Positions 1 to 8,696 of a stretch of 33,714 nt of DNA are shown one piece after another. The position numbers and the translations under genes were made by a program. Source of the DNA: a virus; the IMG/VR virus record IMGVR_UViG_3300045911_000704, positions 1 to 33,714 of that record, one strand, 5' to 3'. Under the pieces are notes generated by a model. The model searched no databases, was not told the origin of the DNA, and saw nothing but the letters and a program-made list of their open reading frames with translations. How positions within the stretch are numbered: position 1 is the first letter of the stretch; each line of letters begins with the position of its first letter.

Positions 1-52
1 ATCCATGCACCGTCACGGGGACATGAACTACACTGGGAGGAGTTCCTCCTGC

Positions 53-126
53 TCCCCGGTCGTCTAACGGTAGGACAGCGGCCTTTGGAGCCGTGAATCG
101 TGGTTCGAATCCATGCCGGGGAGCCA
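53..126 (+). tRNA. tRNA-Gln (anticodon TTG), with encoded CCA
   Basis: The cloverleaf folds by eye. The acceptor TCCCCGG (53-59) pairs with CCGGGGA (116-122). T8 is at 60. The D stem is GTC/GAC (62-64 with 74-76). The anticodon stem GCGGC/GCCGT flanks the loop CTTTGGA (83-89) with anticodon TTG at 85-87. The T arm 99-115 carries the TTCGAAT loop. The discriminator base is G123 and CCA is encoded at 124-126. The gene appears intact although it forms the prophage boundary, as expected when the element carries a copy of the tRNA 3' part. A short inverted repeat (36-49) lies just upstream. Confidence 0.95.
64..126. other. Putative attL: tRNA-Gln 3' part overlapped by integrase gene end
   Basis: The recombinase gene terminates inside the tRNA: its stop codon is the reverse complement of 64-66, in the D arm, and its last 20 codons are antisense tRNA. 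Integrating elements that use tRNA genes normally carry the tRNA 3' end as the shared core, and this geometry fits. The exact crossover dinucleotide cannot be fixed without attR, which lies outside the window. No second copy of the tRNA 3' end was noticed within the window. Confidence 0.5.
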
Positions 127-1653
127 CTTCTCAAAACTGGCCGTTTTCGCCGCATTCTCCCCGACCGCATCGCCTGCCGCCTCACGCGCAAGTGCCAACA
201 TGTCAAAGGGTTGGCGGTATTCCGCGGTCAACACACCGTCCTTCCAAACGCAGTTCGATAGTAGAAAATTGAGGAGGCGCCGTTTTTCCGCCGGTTCCTG
301 CCTCTCGAACAAGGCGTGGGCGCGGTCGGCCAGGCGCAGGAGTTGGACGCCTTCCTCGATGTAGGTCCGGTTGGCGGACTGGTGCGTCTCGATGTCGCGC
401 AGGATGCGGTCCTGCTCGGCGCGCCACTCGGCCGACTTGCGGTCGAAGAAGGCGTTGTCGATCCGGCCGTCCAGCTTGTCCACGTACATCGCGTCGATGC
501 GGTCCTGGAGGCGGCGGTACTCCGCCTGGAGCCGTCCGATGGCTTCGTCGTGGAACGCCTTTTCGTCGCGGTGGCTTTCGCGCAGCGCGGTGACGATCCA
601 CTCCAGGACGTCCTTTGGGAACGTCAGCTTCCGGAGCAGCTCCGAGAACCATTCTTCCAGCACCTCCTCGCGCGTGTACGGCTCCGGGCAGCGGCCCTTG
701 TACCGCGAGCAGTGGTAGTAGACGTACTGCTGCTTCTTCAGTTCGCCGACGATGGCGCATCCGCAGTGGCCACACGTGATGAGGTTGCTGAAAGCGAAGT
801 CGTGCCGGACCTTGCGCGGCTTCTGGCGGCTGCGACCCTCGAGCCGATCCTGGACCTCCTGCCACAATTCACGGGAGACGATCGCCTCGTACTTGCCGGC
901 GTAGGTCTTGCCGTCGAAGTCGAAATCGCCCGAGTAGATGCGGTTGCGGAGGATCTTGTGGACGGTGGATGTCGGCACCGGGTTCCTGCTGCGCGGGTAG
1001 CACAGCCCATCCTGGCGGGCAACCTTGGCCAGTGCCTTCAGGGAATGGCGCCCCTCGGCGTATCGCTCGAAGAGCCGCCGGATGGCGGGGGCGAGGTTGG
1101 GATCGGGAGCGATAGTCCGCTTGCCGTCCGCGCCCATCACGTTGAGATATCCAAGCGGCGCGTAGGAGGGCCAGATGCCCTGGCGCGCCTTTTCGAGCAT
1201 CCCCTTCTTGGTCTCCTCTGACAGGTTGTCGATGTAGTTCTTGGCCATCAGGACCTTGATCCCGTGCATGAACTTCTCGGACGACCGCGATTCCTGGGAG
1301 ATGACGATGTTCTCTTTGACGAGGTGGATCTCGAGGTCCAGTTCGTCGAGCGTGACCCAGTCCTTGAGGTTGCGGTAAAGGCGGTCGGTCTTCTCGACGA
1401 GCAGGATCCGGCAGGTCTTGTCCTTGCGGAGGAACGCGAGCATCTCGCCGAAGCCCGTACGGCCGGCCTGCTTGGCCGTCTCGACGTCGACGAACTCCTT
1501 CAGGACCGTCAGGCCGCGGCTGGCGGCGTAGCCGCGCAGGAGTTGAAGCTGGGCGGGAATGGAGAAGCCCTCCCGCTCCTGGTCCTTCGAGGAGACGCGG
1601 GCGTAGAGGACAGCAGTCCTGTGACTCTCGCTTGGTGTTGATCGAGGCGGCAT
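64..1653 (-). CDS. Large serine recombinase (phage integrase)
   Basis: This 529-residue protein would catalyse site-specific integration and excision through a covalent serine-DNA intermediate. The resolvase-type catalytic domain spans about 12-155, with the signature YARVSS and the likely nucleophile S21. A recombinase DNA-binding domain follows (about 165-275). A zinc ribbon carries C294, C297, C315 and C322, and a long coiled coil covers about 365-460. The length suits the large serine recombinase family. Residues 510-529 are translated from the antisense strand of the tRNA-Gln gene, starting exactly at CCA with W510. The ATG start at 1653 has no obvious Shine-Dalgarno sequence. Large serine recombinases usually target non-tRNA sites, so tRNA use is less common. 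The family assignment is firm; the integrase role is inferred from position. Confidence 0.95.
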   Translation of the reverse strand: MPPRSTPSESHRTAVLYARVSSKDQEREGFSIPAQLQLLRGYAASRGLTVLKEFVDVETAKQAGRTGFGEMLAFLRKDKTCRILLVEKTDRLYRNLKDWVTLDELDLEIHLVKENIVISQESRSSEKFMHGIKVLMAKNYIDNLSEETKKGMLEKARQGIWPSYAPLGYLNVMGADGKRTIAPDPNLAPAIRRLFERYAEGRHSLKALAKVARQDGLCYPRSRNPVPTSTVHKILRNRIYSGDFDFDGKTYAGKYEAIVSRELWQEVQDRLEGRSRQKPRKVRHDFAFSNLITCGHCGCAIVGELKKQQYVYYHCSRYKGRCPEPYTREEVLEEWFSELLRKLTFPKDVLEWIVTALRESHRDEKAFHDEAIGRLQAEYRRLQDRIDAMYVDKLDGRIDNAFFDRKSAEWRAEQDRILRDIETHQSANRTYIEEGVQLLRLADRAHALFERQEPAEKRRLLNFLLSNCVWKDGVLTAEYRQPFDMLALAREAAGDAVGENAAKTASFEKWLPGMDSNHDSRLQRPLSYR

Positions 1654-1691
1654 GGTTGCGTATCCGGTGGCACACGAAGTGTCCAGTACCT

Positions 1692-1721
1692 ACTATACAT
1701 TCGCGTGGGAAACGGAATCCA
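1692..1721 (-). promoter_or_regulatory. Possible integrase promoter
   Basis: On the minus strand a TATAGT (1692-1697) lies about 40 bases upstream of the integrase ATG. Only a poor -35 (TGGATT-like, 1716-1721) is present at 18-base spacing. This is a weak match offered because the 127-base gap between the integrase and the next gene must hold its promoter if it is not read through from the hsd operon. Confidence 0.25.
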
Positions 1722-1752
1722 GCATTGGTGAGATCAGAACGGCCCTCACGCC

Positions 1753-1774
1753 TTCCGAACCAGTGTGGTCCGAA
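1753..1774 (-). terminator. Hairpin downstream of the hsd operon
   Basis: Read on the minus strand, a 9-base-pair stem (1766-1774 with 1753-1762, including two G-U pairs) closes a three-base loop, 7 bases after the stop of the last operon gene. No T-tract follows, so it is not a canonical intrinsic terminator. It may stabilise the 3' end or reduce read-through into the integrase. Confidence 0.3.
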
Positions 1775-1780
1775 ACTGCC

Positions 1781-2734
1781 TCACGGCCTTCGTTGAATCG
1801 GCCTGACAAATCCGGCGGACGACAGCACCTGCACCAAATCAGCAACGACCGTCAACGCGAATTCTGGATCAACCAGCCGCCCTGAGATCACAACCCGGTC
1901 AGAGTGCGTGTGGCCATGCAGAATGCGCACTTTGCTGAGCAGATGATAGTCGAGGAATCCGAAGGGCAAGCGTACGGGCTTCTTCGACTTGAGCCTCTCA
2001 CCGAGTTCGGCGAGGGCTTGATCGAGCGTCTTCTTTTCTGGAGGCCCACCAAGCGCCAAGAGGACCAAGGACTCCGCGACGTTCTTTGCAGCGGTGATCA
2101 GGCTGGAGTGCAGATGGTTGGCGAGGCAGCGTTCCGCTTCCTTCCAGTCGCTCTCGACCTTCTGCCGGAGGAGTTCGTTGTCGATTGATGAGAAATCCAC
2201 CTCCGGCAGGTCACTGGCCATCCTGGTCGGCGCGAGAGTAAACATCTGCCTCCCGGCGATGTCCGATTCGACTCGGGCGATCCGCCAAAGGCTACTGGTC
2301 TCCCCAAGTCCGGTGAGAAAGTATCCCGGACGTCCCCGCTGAATGTCCGGTCCCCATGGGTACAGGTTGAGGGAGACCGCCGCCAAGTACTCCTCTACTT
2401 CGATTTGCGGTCGGCCGTGGTGGCCATCGGTCCAGTTGACCTTCACTGTTGTGTTCCAGCTGAAAACAATGCCGGACCGATTCGGCTCTCCGTCCGGACA
2501 CCGCAACGGCAGAAGCAAGAGTGGATACTTGCCTTCAAGTTCGCTCTTTGCCGCTCTGATCCCATCGTCAGTTCCAGCCTTCTCAACCGAGAGATAGCTG
2601 ACGCGGAGAAGCGGGTACGTGAAGCTGGCGGCCTCTGGAATCCCGCCAATCGTTGGTACCAGCAACAGCGGGGCTCCTCGTCGTTCTGCGATCCAGATCC
2701 TCGTTGCCCATTCGATGTTACTCAGGAACACCAC
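1781..2734 (-). CDS. Uncharacterised protein with HEPN-like C-terminal domain, last gene of hsd operon
   Basis: This is a 317-residue protein. The N-terminal half (about 1-170) is a mixed beta-rich region I do not recognise. The C-terminal part (about 190-310) is helical and resembles HEPN/DUF4145-type domains: an amphipathic helix (about 205-228), then R270-x4-H275 in a KVRILHGH context, then a final helix. R-x4-6-H is the catalytic signature of HEPN ribonucleases, but the polar residue that usually follows the Arg is absent. The GTG start lies 12 bases after the hsdM stop, with GGGAG directly before it, so it is probably translated with hsdM. HEPN proteins occur in several abortive-infection systems, and PrrC, a HEPN anticodon nuclease, guards a type I restriction enzyme. 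A similar role here is inference. Confidence 0.75.
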   Translation of the reverse strand: MVFLSNIEWATRIWIAERRGAPLLLVPTIGGIPEAASFTYPLLRVSYLSVEKAGTDDGIRAAKSELEGKYPLLLLPLRCPDGEPNRSGIVFSWNTTVKVNWTDGHHGRPQIEVEEYLAAVSLNLYPWGPDIQRGRPGYFLTGLGETSSLWRIARVESDIAGRQMFTLAPTRMASDLPEVDFSSIDNELLRQKVESDWKEAERCLANHLHSSLITAAKNVAESLVLLALGGPPEKKTLDQALAELGERLKSKKPVRLPFGFLDYHLLSKVRILHGHTHSDRVVISGRLVDPEFALTVVADLVQVLSSAGFVRPIQRRP

Positions 2735-2746
2735 CTCCCATTCAGG

Positions 2747-4267
2747 CTACCGAGCTGATCGCAGTTCTGCGATCAACGCCGCGATCTCTTTCTGCTTTGC
2801 CTCAATGATGTCCAGCAGCTCGGCTGGCGTCCGTTTGTCTTCGTCCTCGGTGACGTGCGGGTTGACCGCCTTCAGGTCGTAGTTGCGCGCCTCGAGCTGG
2901 CTGCGAGTGACGGTCCAACTCCGCGGCGAGTCGCTCCGCTTCGGCAGCCGGGCGAAGAAGTCATCAAAGTGACTGATCGTCAGCGGCTTTTTTTTCGACG
3001 CCTTCACGTCCGAGAGGTCGTAGTACCAGATCTTCTCCGTCGGCTCTCCCTTGGTGAAAAACACGAGGTTGGTCTTGACACTGGCGCCGGCCGCCACGAA
3101 CACGCCGGCGGGCAGACTGACGATGGACCAGACATTGCAGTCGTCGAGTAGCTTCTTTTTGGTCTGGAGGAACGCCGTTTCGCTCGTCCGGAACAACACG
3201 CCCTCGTCGAGCACGATGCCGCACCGGCCTCCGGGCTTCAGGCTGTCGATGACATGCTGGAGGAACAACACCTGCGTAGCGCCGGTCTTGTACGCGAACC
3301 GCGTCTGGGCCTCCTTGCCCTCTTTCCCACCGAACGGCGGGTTGGTCAGCACGACATCGTAGAGCGGCGGCGCGTCCTGGAAGAGTCCGCCGTAGATCTC
3401 CTGCCCCGTCAGCGTATTCCCGTGCCACAAGTTCGGCCGGTCGATGCCGTGGAGCACAAGGTTGGCGAGCGCAATCGGGTAGATCAGGTTCTCTTTTTCA
3501 CGTCCGTAGAAGGTCCGCTCCCGGAGAGTCTCAAGCTGGTCGGCCGTCGCATCGCGGCCGAGATTGGCCTTCATGTACTCAAAGCTCTGCGCGAGGAACC
3601 CACCTGTGCCGCAGCCTGGGTCGTAAACCGTCTCGCCCACGCGCGGATTGACTGCTCGAACCATCGCCCGGATGACTTCGCGCGGTGTGAAGAACTGCCC
3701 GCCGTCGTTGCCCTTCTCGCCCATCTTCAAGAGGAGGCCCTCGTAGACCTGCGATAGGGTGAAAACGTGGGTCGGGTCCACCGTCTCGCTGCTGATCTCG
3801 TGAACCTTGTCCAGCACGTCGAGCAGGTTGCGTTCCGTATCGATCCGGACCCGTTCGACGCCGGACATGATCTCGCTGATGACCTTCTGTTTTATCGTGG
3901 CGCCTGGCTTATCTTTCAGGCCGCGCAAATACGGCAAGAGCTTGCCGTTAACGAACCCGAAGAACGCACCCAGCGACCCGTCCTGCAAGGCCTTCCTCTT
4001 CTTGCCATCGGGCGCTGCCCAATCCCGCCACCGGTAAGGCTTTTCAACCGATGCTCGAAATTCGGCTCCAACGGCTTCGGCTTCTTGAGCCTCCTGTTCC
4101 TCGCGCTCATCCAGGATGCGGAGGAAAAGGATCCAGGTCAGTTCCGGAACGTACTGCATCGCGCCGGCGCAGTTGGACCGCCGCATGATGTCACAGATGC
4201 TCTTAACAGCGGTGTTGACCGACTGCTGGGTCAGGAGCGCTTTGCCGTTGCCATTCTTTGCCTTCAC
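2747..4267 (-). CDS. hsdM: Type I restriction-modification DNA methyltransferase subunit M
   Basis: The 506-residue product transfers a methyl group from S-adenosylmethionine to adenine N6 within the site chosen by HsdS, and forms the M2S methylase core. The N-terminal helical domain (about 12-160) is followed by the FTP element (193-195), the AdoMet-binding motif I DPGCGTGGF (216-224) and the catalytic motif IV NPPF (309-312). Length and motif order are normal for the family. The start is GTG and overlaps the hsdS stop in the sequence GTGA, indicating translational coupling. The gene order R-S-M is less usual than M-S-R or R-M-S. All key motifs are intact, so the enzyme looks functional. Confidence 0.96.
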   Translation of the reverse strand: MKAKNGNGKALLTQQSVNTAVKSICDIMRRSNCAGAMQYVPELTWILFLRILDEREEQEAQEAEAVGAEFRASVEKPYRWRDWAAPDGKKRKALQDGSLGAFFGFVNGKLLPYLRGLKDKPGATIKQKVISEIMSGVERVRIDTERNLLDVLDKVHEISSETVDPTHVFTLSQVYEGLLLKMGEKGNDGGQFFTPREVIRAMVRAVNPRVGETVYDPGCGTGGFLAQSFEYMKANLGRDATADQLETLRERTFYGREKENLIYPIALANLVLHGIDRPNLWHGNTLTGQEIYGGLFQDAPPLYDVVLTNPPFGGKEGKEAQTRFAYKTGATQVLFLQHVIDSLKPGGRCGIVLDEGVLFRTSETAFLQTKKKLLDDCNVWSIVSLPAGVFVAAGASVKTNLVFFTKGEPTEKIWYYDLSDVKASKKKPLTISHFDDFFARLPKRSDSPRSWTVTRSQLEARNYDLKAVNPHVTEDEDKRTPAELLDIIEAKQKEIAALIAELRSAR

Positions 4268-5436
4268 GTCGATGGTTGGACCTCGTTTCCATTGCGCAGG
4301 ATCGCCGCGACGAGACTCCGAATGCCTTCCACTTGCTGTTGAAGCTTGTTGACAACTTGAGACTGTTGTTCAAACGATTTCAAAAGTGTTTCGGCGATCC
4401 GTCTTTGCTGCGCCAGAGTCGGTAACATGAGCGGGAAGGCCCCGAGCACGCGTTGGTTGATGGTAGCGATGCCAGTGGTTTGCTTTGCGTGGCGCAAAAA
4501 ATACGCCTTCCCGTAGGGTGAGCCGATCTGGAATGACGCAAAATCAGGGTCAGCAATGCTACGGTTAAGGCGGACTCGAAAGATGTGGTTCTGGTGAATG
4601 CAGCCACGCACCTGACCTCGCCAGACCGCACCGCGCCCAAGCTTGTCCCGATCACCACCCTCCGTGAGGAGGACATCACCGTCGCAAAGGGCTAGCCGTT
4701 CGTACTCGCGGTCGGACGCAGGTGTCTCCAGAATCTCAGCGGTGTCGATATAGCCATCCTTCACATTGGCCACCCGCAGGTAAGGACGCAGTGTCACGTT
4801 GTCCCCGTTTAGGTTCCGACCGAGGGTCACGCCCGCGACGATCTCTGCCACGTCGCGCAAGGGCCGGACGGGCCACTGAACACAGCTGGAAGGCTCAAAG
4901 AATGAGCGCAACCAGGAGGTGGGCAGAGCCTTGGCTGCGGCGAGAGCTTCAAGGGAGGTCGATTCAGCAGATGACGCCAGCGAGAGCTTTTGCGCGACGG
5001 ATAGCTGCGTGTCCCAGTTCGGTGCTTCCACCGTTCCATTGGCCAACCGCTTAAACAGAAGGCGCTCGCGGACCGCACCTCGGGCCAGAGAACGAATCAA
5101 ATCCTCTCCGTACTTCGAGCGCAGCCAGTAGTAGAACCATCGGTGGTGCAGCACGCCGGGGCGGGTGCGGAACACCACGTAGTCCGGGCTGGTGATCCCA
5201 GGCTCATCGCCGTCGTCCACCATCGCGATCGACCCAATCATGATACGCATCGGGTTGTAGAAGATCGTTCCCGGCTCGACCAGTTTGTACCGCTCAGGGG
5301 ACTTGCCAACCGGTTCCTTGGCGAGAGCCAGGCCGGCGCGTGTGGCTCCGAGCACGCGATATTCCGACCACCTGGGCCCCACGCCGGACGAAACCTCAAC
5401 CAGGGCCTCGCTGAGCGGGATGTTACGGACACTCAT
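4264..5436 (-). CDS. hsdS: Type I restriction-modification specificity subunit S
   Basis: The 390-residue protein recognises the bipartite DNA target and holds HsdM and HsdR together. Two target-recognition halves are visible: one at about 5-130, and a second beginning at W188 (the WPVRPLRDVAEI pattern typical of the start of an S repeat) and running to about 335. Each is followed by a helical conserved region (about 140-170 and 340-385) ending in a coiled coil. The ATG start overlaps the hsdR stop (ATGA), and the stop overlaps the hsdM start. The sequence specificity cannot be read from the protein. The family is clear although S subunits diverge quickly. Confidence 0.93.
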   Translation of the reverse strand: MSVRNIPLSEALVEVSSGVGPRWSEYRVLGATRAGLALAKEPVGKSPERYKLVEPGTIFYNPMRIMIGSIAMVDDGDEPGITSPDYVVFRTRPGVLHHRWFYYWLRSKYGEDLIRSLARGAVRERLLFKRLANGTVEAPNWDTQLSVAQKLSLASSAESTSLEALAAAKALPTSWLRSFFEPSSCVQWPVRPLRDVAEIVAGVTLGRNLNGDNVTLRPYLRVANVKDGYIDTAEILETPASDREYERLALCDGDVLLTEGGDRDKLGRGAVWRGQVRGCIHQNHIFRVRLNRSIADPDFASFQIGSPYGKAYFLRHAKQTTGIATINQRVLGAFPLMLPTLAQQRRIAETLLKSFEQQSQVVNKLQQQVEGIRSLVAAILRNGNEVQPST

Positions 5437-7808
5437 GCCGAGAACATCCTCCTCTTGGTTTCAGCGAGCACTTGGGCAGGTATGCCAGCGAGTTTGAGAG
5501 CGGCAAGGCCACCCGCTCCGCGCATCTCCGGGGTAGCGAAGATCTGCGGGTTCTCCAGGCCGTCCGTGCCTGCTTTGGCGAACTGGCTGGCCAGGGCGCG
5601 CACGGCGTCCGCAGCCTGCGGCGGCATCGCGCTGAGCCACGGGGCGTGTTTATAGCCAAACGCCGCCGCCCGCTCTGCCCGTGTCCGCGGCTGCATTCCG
5701 TAACCGAGTTCGGCCAGCACGTCGTACAAATCGAAATCCTGCATCTCCTCGAGGTCTCGCACAAGCAGAACGGACCGGCCGGCATCGGGCAATTGGCCGA
5801 TCAACGTGCGCCTCTCCTGTGGCGCGACCCACTTCGCGCGGAAGTCGTCGAGAGTCGGCGCTTCCTCAACCAGTTTCGCGGCGAGCCGTTCCTTGTATTC
5901 TTCCACCGTCACGGGCGTGGCCTTCCCATCCACCGAGGTCAGGATCAGTTTGCCGGCGTCGGTCACGATCACATCGAAGCCCTGGACCATGATCGACGGC
6001 TCGGGTGGGGGCGGCGGTGGCGGCTCTGGTCCTTCACCCGGTTCCTTTGGCTTTCGAGGGGGTGTGATCTTCGTGATGAAACTCTGCCCGAACAGCCGAG
6101 TTGCGTCCGTATAGTCGTACACGCGGAACATGAGTTTGCCGGTTGCCGGGTCGAGCCGGGTGCCGCGGCCTACCATCTGGTAGAACGCGATCGGAGAGCG
6201 GACGTACTTGAAGAAAACGATGTTCCGGACTCGGGGCACATCGACGCCTGTGGTGAGAAGATCGACCGTGGTTGCGATGAAAAAGGATCGCGAGGCGCCT
6301 TTGAGGTCTGCCAGGTACTGAGCCCCGCCGACGCTGGCCGTGCACTTGAATGCGTAGGGCTCCAACCGCTGTTTGCCATTCGAGGCGCACCACTGCGCGT
6401 ACAAGTTGTTCATGGCGATCGCCACGTCGTCTGCGTGCCGGTCGCGCACGCAGAAGATGATCGTTTTCTGCTCCGGGCCGCCCGTCTCCAGCAGATACCG
6501 GAACAGGTCCTCGCACATCGCGAGCACCCGATCCGGGAGCAAGAGCCTGTCCTCAAATTCCGTCTTTTCGTAGAGGTCCTGGAGTTGTTCGCGAGTGACG
6601 GGTTGGCCGGTATTCGCGTCCACCGGGCCACGGGCGAGAATGTCGTCGATCGTGATGCCCGTGTCGTCGAGGTTGACGCGGCCTTTCTGGATTTCACAGG
6701 CCGCCAGGTATCCGTCCTCGATGCCCTGAGCCATGTCGTATTCGTAGACAGGTTCGCCAAAATGCCGGATGTTGTCGGCGCTGATGGCGAGGTCGATGGC
6801 CGCCGCCGGACTCTCCTCCGGGATCTCCAGTTCACGCGGCGTAGCCGTGAGGCCAATTTGAACTGCGTCCGGGTTTCTGGTCAAGATCTGCGACCATTTG
6901 CCCCACGCGCTCCTGTGGCATTCATCAATGACGATGTGACTGAAGTAGTTGGGCGGGTAGAAGGTTGTCAAGAAGGTCGCCGTACCGTCCTCGTTCGAGA
7001 CGTCGAGAGTCTGGTAGGTCGCCACATGGATGCGGGCATTGCGGGCGTTGTTCGTGCCGTCCTGCCGCCGGTACACTTCTGCGGCGTCGGAGCCGAAGAC
7101 ATTCTGCAGGGCGCCCAAGCCCTGCGCCCGCAGTTCGTCGCGGTCGCAGACAAACAGTGCTCGCTTCAACTGGCCGGCATCCGCGATCTTCTTCAGGAGG
7201 TTCACAGCGATGAACGTCTTGCCAGCGCCGGTTGCCAAGGCGAGCAAGGCACGCTTCTCGCCGCGGGCGAGTTTCTCCAGCGCCGCACGAATAGCGGCGT
7301 CCTGGTAGTAGCGTCGGGTTGCCTCACCGCCCATGTACCGGACCAAGAGCGGCTTTGCGCCTTCCGATGCCAGGCTGAACTGCATTGCCTGTTCGTAGCG
7401 GCAGCGCAGTTCGTCAGGCGTGGGAAGTTGACTCAGCGGACGGGGTGCGCTTGTAAGTCCGGTGAAGCGGTCGTACTCGACGAACAGGCGCCCGTTGGTG
7501 GCGATGACGAACGGGACGTTGAGGCGCTTGCAGGCGGCATAGAGTTTGCCTTGCTCCAATCCGTGCGTTGGCGGGAGATGCTCGGCCTTCGCCTCCAACA
7601 CCGCGACAGCGACCAGTTGCGTGTCGATGTTGATCTTCACACGAAGGGTGTAATCGGTCCGGCCCTTGCCACGCCGGCGTGGTTTTCCGTCGATGATCTC
7701 GATGGTGCCGGCGGTCTCTTCGCGGCGGATATGCTCTTCCGTCCACCCGCGCTGGTGTAGTGCGGGGTCGATCAGTTTGGCCCGAGTATCTGCTTCGCTC
7801 AGTGGCAC
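5433..7808 (-). CDS. hsdR: Type I restriction endonuclease subunit R (nuclease plus DEAD helicase)
   Basis: The 791-residue translocase-nuclease cleaves unmethylated DNA after ATP-driven translocation by the R2M2S complex. The N-terminal HsdR_N nuclease carries a PD-(D/E)xK arrangement with D52 and E72-x-K74. The superfamily 2 helicase core shows Walker A ATGAGKT (192-198), the DECH box (295-298), TAT (321-323) and motif VI QMVGRGTR (544-551). A proline-rich linker near 590-605 precedes the C-terminal M/S-binding domain. It is shorter than the EcoR124I-type subunit (about 1040 residues) but within range for EcoEI/type IC-like proteins. The GTG start at 7808 lies 78 bases downstream of the preceding gene. 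All catalytic motifs are present. Confidence 0.96.
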   Translation of the reverse strand: MPLSEADTRAKLIDPALHQRGWTEEHIRREETAGTIEIIDGKPRRRGKGRTDYTLRVKINIDTQLVAVAVLEAKAEHLPPTHGLEQGKLYAACKRLNVPFVIATNGRLFVEYDRFTGLTSAPRPLSQLPTPDELRCRYEQAMQFSLASEGAKPLLVRYMGGEATRRYYQDAAIRAALEKLARGEKRALLALATGAGKTFIAVNLLKKIADAGQLKRALFVCDRDELRAQGLGALQNVFGSDAAEVYRRQDGTNNARNARIHVATYQTLDVSNEDGTATFLTTFYPPNYFSHIVIDECHRSAWGKWSQILTRNPDAVQIGLTATPRELEIPEESPAAAIDLAISADNIRHFGEPVYEYDMAQGIEDGYLAACEIQKGRVNLDDTGITIDDILARGPVDANTGQPVTREQLQDLYEKTEFEDRLLLPDRVLAMCEDLFRYLLETGGPEQKTIIFCVRDRHADDVAIAMNNLYAQWCASNGKQRLEPYAFKCTASVGGAQYLADLKGASRSFFIATTVDLLTTGVDVPRVRNIVFFKYVRSPIAFYQMVGRGTRLDPATGKLMFRVYDYTDATRLFGQSFITKITPPRKPKEPGEGPEPPPPPPPEPSIMVQGFDVIVTDAGKLILTSVDGKATPVTVEEYKERLAAKLVEEAPTLDDFRAKWVAPQERRTLIGQLPDAGRSVLLVRDLEEMQDFDLYDVLAELGYGMQPRTRAERAAAFGYKHAPWLSAMPPQAADAVRALASQFAKAGTDGLENPQIFATPEMRGAGGLAALKLAGIPAQVLAETKRRMFSA

Positions 7809-7886
7809 GGCAATTCCGCAAGTCGTCTGAATACATCAAGTTATCAGATGGCGAAAGCTCGACGCCATCGTATGCCTTGAGTGCCG

Positions 7887-8696
7887 TCAGCCGAAGTCCA
7901 GCAACCCCTGGCGCTGTCTGGGCGGGTAGAAGACGCCGATGACGACCCAGGAGTTGTAAGGGAACGTCGTTCCCATGAACAGCAGGGGATCGCGGTCCTT
8001 GGAGAACATCCAGTGCAGGTACTTCTCCTTCACGCTCTGCGCGGCAAGTTGTTCGCTGGCCTTCCGGCCGCGCTCTTTCAGGTAGAGGACGCCGAGTTCC
8101 CAATCCTCAATCATGGCGCGATGAGGGTTGTCGCTGTCTTCGCAGCGGAAGACATAGCTGAACTTGAAGGGAATCTTCGCCAGGTCCTTTGGGGCATCGC
8201 CGAAGAGCGTGAGCTGATTGAAAAGTGCTTGCCACTCGGGCTTCCATTCCGGATCGGCTGGCTCAATCTCCAGGTCGAGCATTTCCGCGGGCCGGACGAT
8301 GCCGATTGAAATCCGCTCTGAGTCGTACAGCGCCTTCCATTGGTTGACCGTTCGGACCGGCATTTTTTCGATGATGTCCCGGCGCTCGCGCCAACCATTG
8401 TCGGTCGAAAGTGGCGGCCCAAGAATGCGGATGGAGTCCAGGTCGGGCCGGCGGCTCTCGGACCGATTGTCGTTCCCGGCGCCGCGATTGGCGAGGCCCA
8501 CGTTGATCCACTGATACTTGTGGAACTGCTGATTCTGACTGCGGTAGCGGTAGTCTACCGGGTAGAGGCGGACCCACTTATGGTTGCGCGTGATCCCAGC
8601 GGTGCACACCAACTCCTGATACCCGCGGGAGGGATGCGGGTAGGTCATGACGGTGATCAGGACGTCAGTGGGCTGGTACTGGGTGGGCTTTGTCAC
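7887..8696 (-). CDS. Uncharacterised protein paired with DUF488 protein
   Basis: I do not recognise this 269-residue family by name. The N-terminus (TDVLITVMTYPHPS) leads into a conserved-looking segment about cell- or nucleic-acid-independent features: GITRNHKWVRLYPVDYR and a WINV strand, which suggests a small beta-barrel fold. The C-terminal half is aromatic- and charge-rich (FKFSYVFRCEDSD, KEKYLHWMFSKDRDP). No membrane segment or signal peptide is seen. The GTG start at 8696 has a GGAG Shine-Dalgarno 8 bases upstream; an alternative ATG is at 8648. It overlaps the DUF488 gene by 32 bases, so the two are almost certainly co-translated and probably act together. A 78-base gap separates it from hsdR. 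Its function is unknown; defence is suggested only by context. Confidence 0.85.
   Translation of the reverse strand: MTKPTQYQPTDVLITVMTYPHPSRGYQELVCTAGITRNHKWVRLYPVDYRYRSQNQQFHKYQWINVGLANRGAGNDNRSESRRPDLDSIRILGPPLSTDNGWRERRDIIEKMPVRTVNQWKALYDSERISIGIVRPAEMLDLEIEPADPEWKPEWQALFNQLTLFGDAPKDLAKIPFKFSYVFRCEDSDNPHRAMIEDWELGVLYLKERGRKASEQLAAQSVKEKYLHWMFSKDRDPLLFMGTTFPYNSWVVIGVFYPPRQRQGLLDFG

Noticed and set aside
316-1221. Open frame opposite the serine recombinase (301 codons)
   Set aside because: Shadow of the recombinase gene; composition is repetitive Val/Ala/Leu with no domain pattern.
1741-1800. Imperfect direct repeat CCTCACG-CCTTC (two copies about 40 bases apart) as an att core
   Set aside because: Copies differ by an insertion and lie inside the element rather than at a boundary; the tRNA-Gln overlap is a better att candidate.
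5472-7760. Long open frame antisense to hsdR (762 codons)
   Set aside because: It is the mirror of a well-supported type I R subunit with intact motifs; high GC content makes long antisense frames common. No recognisable domain.
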